A DNA stretch of 64,000 nucleotides from Streptomyces liliifuscus (GTDB lineage: Bacteria; Actinomycetota; Actinomycetes; Streptomycetales; Streptomycetaceae): contig NZ_CP066831.1 in NCBI RefSeq assembly GCF_016598615.1, forward strand, positions 10,478,001 through 10,542,000. Reading direction: 5' to 3'. The stretch's first letter is position 1; every line of letters begins with the position of its first letter. Shown piece after piece: positions 63,606-64,000 of this stretch. The notes below the pieces were generated by a model. It was not told the DNA's origin. It was given only the letters and a program-made list of their open reading frames with translations, and did not search any database. The position numbers and the translations under genes were made by a program.

Positions 63606-64000
63606 GTCGAAATCCCTCCTGCGACGAGCACTCCTGGTGACGGCGCTCGGCGTACTGGCCATCCCGTTCGTGGTGCCGACCATCTGGATGGTGGCGGCTT
63701 CGGTGAAGCCGCTGCCCGAGATCTTCAAGTCCCCGCCGTCACTGTGGACCCCCGACCCCACACTGTCCGCCTACAGCGAGGCGTTCAGCTTCCAGCCCTT
63801 CGCCCGGCAGTACGCGAACAGCGTGTACATCGCCGTCCTGGTCACCGTGATCACCCTGCTGGTCTCCAGCCTCGCCGGGTACGCCTTCGCCCGGATCCGC
63901 TTTCCCGGCGCGAACGCCCTCTTCCTGGTGGTGCTGGCCGGCCTCCTGGTGCCCAGCGAGGTGACGATCGTCCCCCTGTTCCAGATGTTCAAACGAGCCG
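63595..64000 (+). CDS. Sugar ABC transporter permease (MalG type), cut by window edge
   Basis: The first 135 residues of an inner-membrane permease. Helix 1 is ALLVTALGVLAIPFVVPTIW, followed by SVKPLPEIFKSPPSLWTPDP, the usual MalG extracellular loop, then NSVYIAVLVTVITLLVSSLA and GYAFARIRFPGANALF. The EAA loop lies beyond the edge. The ATG at 63595 overlaps the end of the MalF-type gene by 11 bases. Confidence 0.92.
   Translation, partial: MSSRSKSLLRRALLVTALGVLAIPFVVPTIWMVAASVKPLPEIFKSPPSLWTPDPTLSAYSEAFSFQPFARQYANSVYIAVLVTVITLLVSSLAGYAFARIRFPGANALFLVVLAGLLVPSEVTIVPLFQMFKRA

Overview
The window is very GC-rich, with a strong third-codon G/C bias, many GTG starts and many 4-base ATGA/GTGA stop-start overlaps. 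MsiK-type sugar ABC systems without their own ATPase, Tat-exported glycosidases, DUF574-type methyltransferases and SigE/ECF sigma factors all point to an actinomycete, most likely a Streptomyces chromosome. No tRNA, rRNA, CRISPR array, transposase or phage gene was seen. It looks like a chromosomal metabolic region, not an integrated element.

Layout. 1-5.0 kb: a cut-off SigE-type sigma factor coupled to a sodium:solute symporter, then a divergent DUF3311 protein, the pyruvate/peptide transporter CstA and its YbdD partner, closed by a strong hairpin. 5.0-10.4 kb: an FtsX-type ABC exporter divergent from a histidine kinase/response regulator pair. 10.4-12.1 kb: a tandem DUF427 protein and a DeoR regulator. 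12.1-21.2 kb: an aerobic carbon monoxide dehydrogenase (form I) locus. coxM-S-L-F-D-E run leftwards, and a LysR regulator and coxG run rightwards. Two nearly identical LysR-type boxes sit at the same distance from the -35 of the coxM and coxG promoters. 21.2-31.1 kb: assorted genes (GNAT, SRPBCC, PhoD phosphatase, secreted DUF4360 protein, ComB-like protein, secreted NlpC/P60 hydrolase, Tat-exported KstD-like flavoprotein). 31.2-36.1 kb: a translationally coupled operon of a PknG-like kinase, a four-helix membrane protein and a lipoprotein solute-binding protein. It has the architecture of the mycobacterial PknG-GlnX-GlnH sensor, but the binding protein looks sugar-type. 36.2-40.4 kb: cupin, metallophosphoesterase, LLM flavin oxidoreductase, GNAT.

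40.4-53.7 kb: a carbohydrate locus that probably handles beta-L-arabinofuranosides: LacI regulator, binding protein, two permeases, an intracellular GH127, a large secreted (alpha/alpha)6 glycosidase and a Tat-exported GH127/GH146-type enzyme. Promoter and candidate LacI operators are visible. 53.7-56.1 kb: a DUF574 methyltransferase and an ECF sigma factor with its membrane partner. 56.1-64 kb: a second sugar locus. A Tat-exported GH-A clan glycosidase is divergent from a LacI regulator, an FAD oxidoreductase (PF12831-like), a binding protein and two permeases, the last cut by the window edge. A 22-bp inverted repeat brackets the divergent promoter region.

The most noteworthy items are the CO oxidation locus with its matched LysR boxes and a CoxF carrying a cysteine-rich YHS domain, the PknG-type operon with an atypical binding protein, and the two LacI-controlled glycoside loci.
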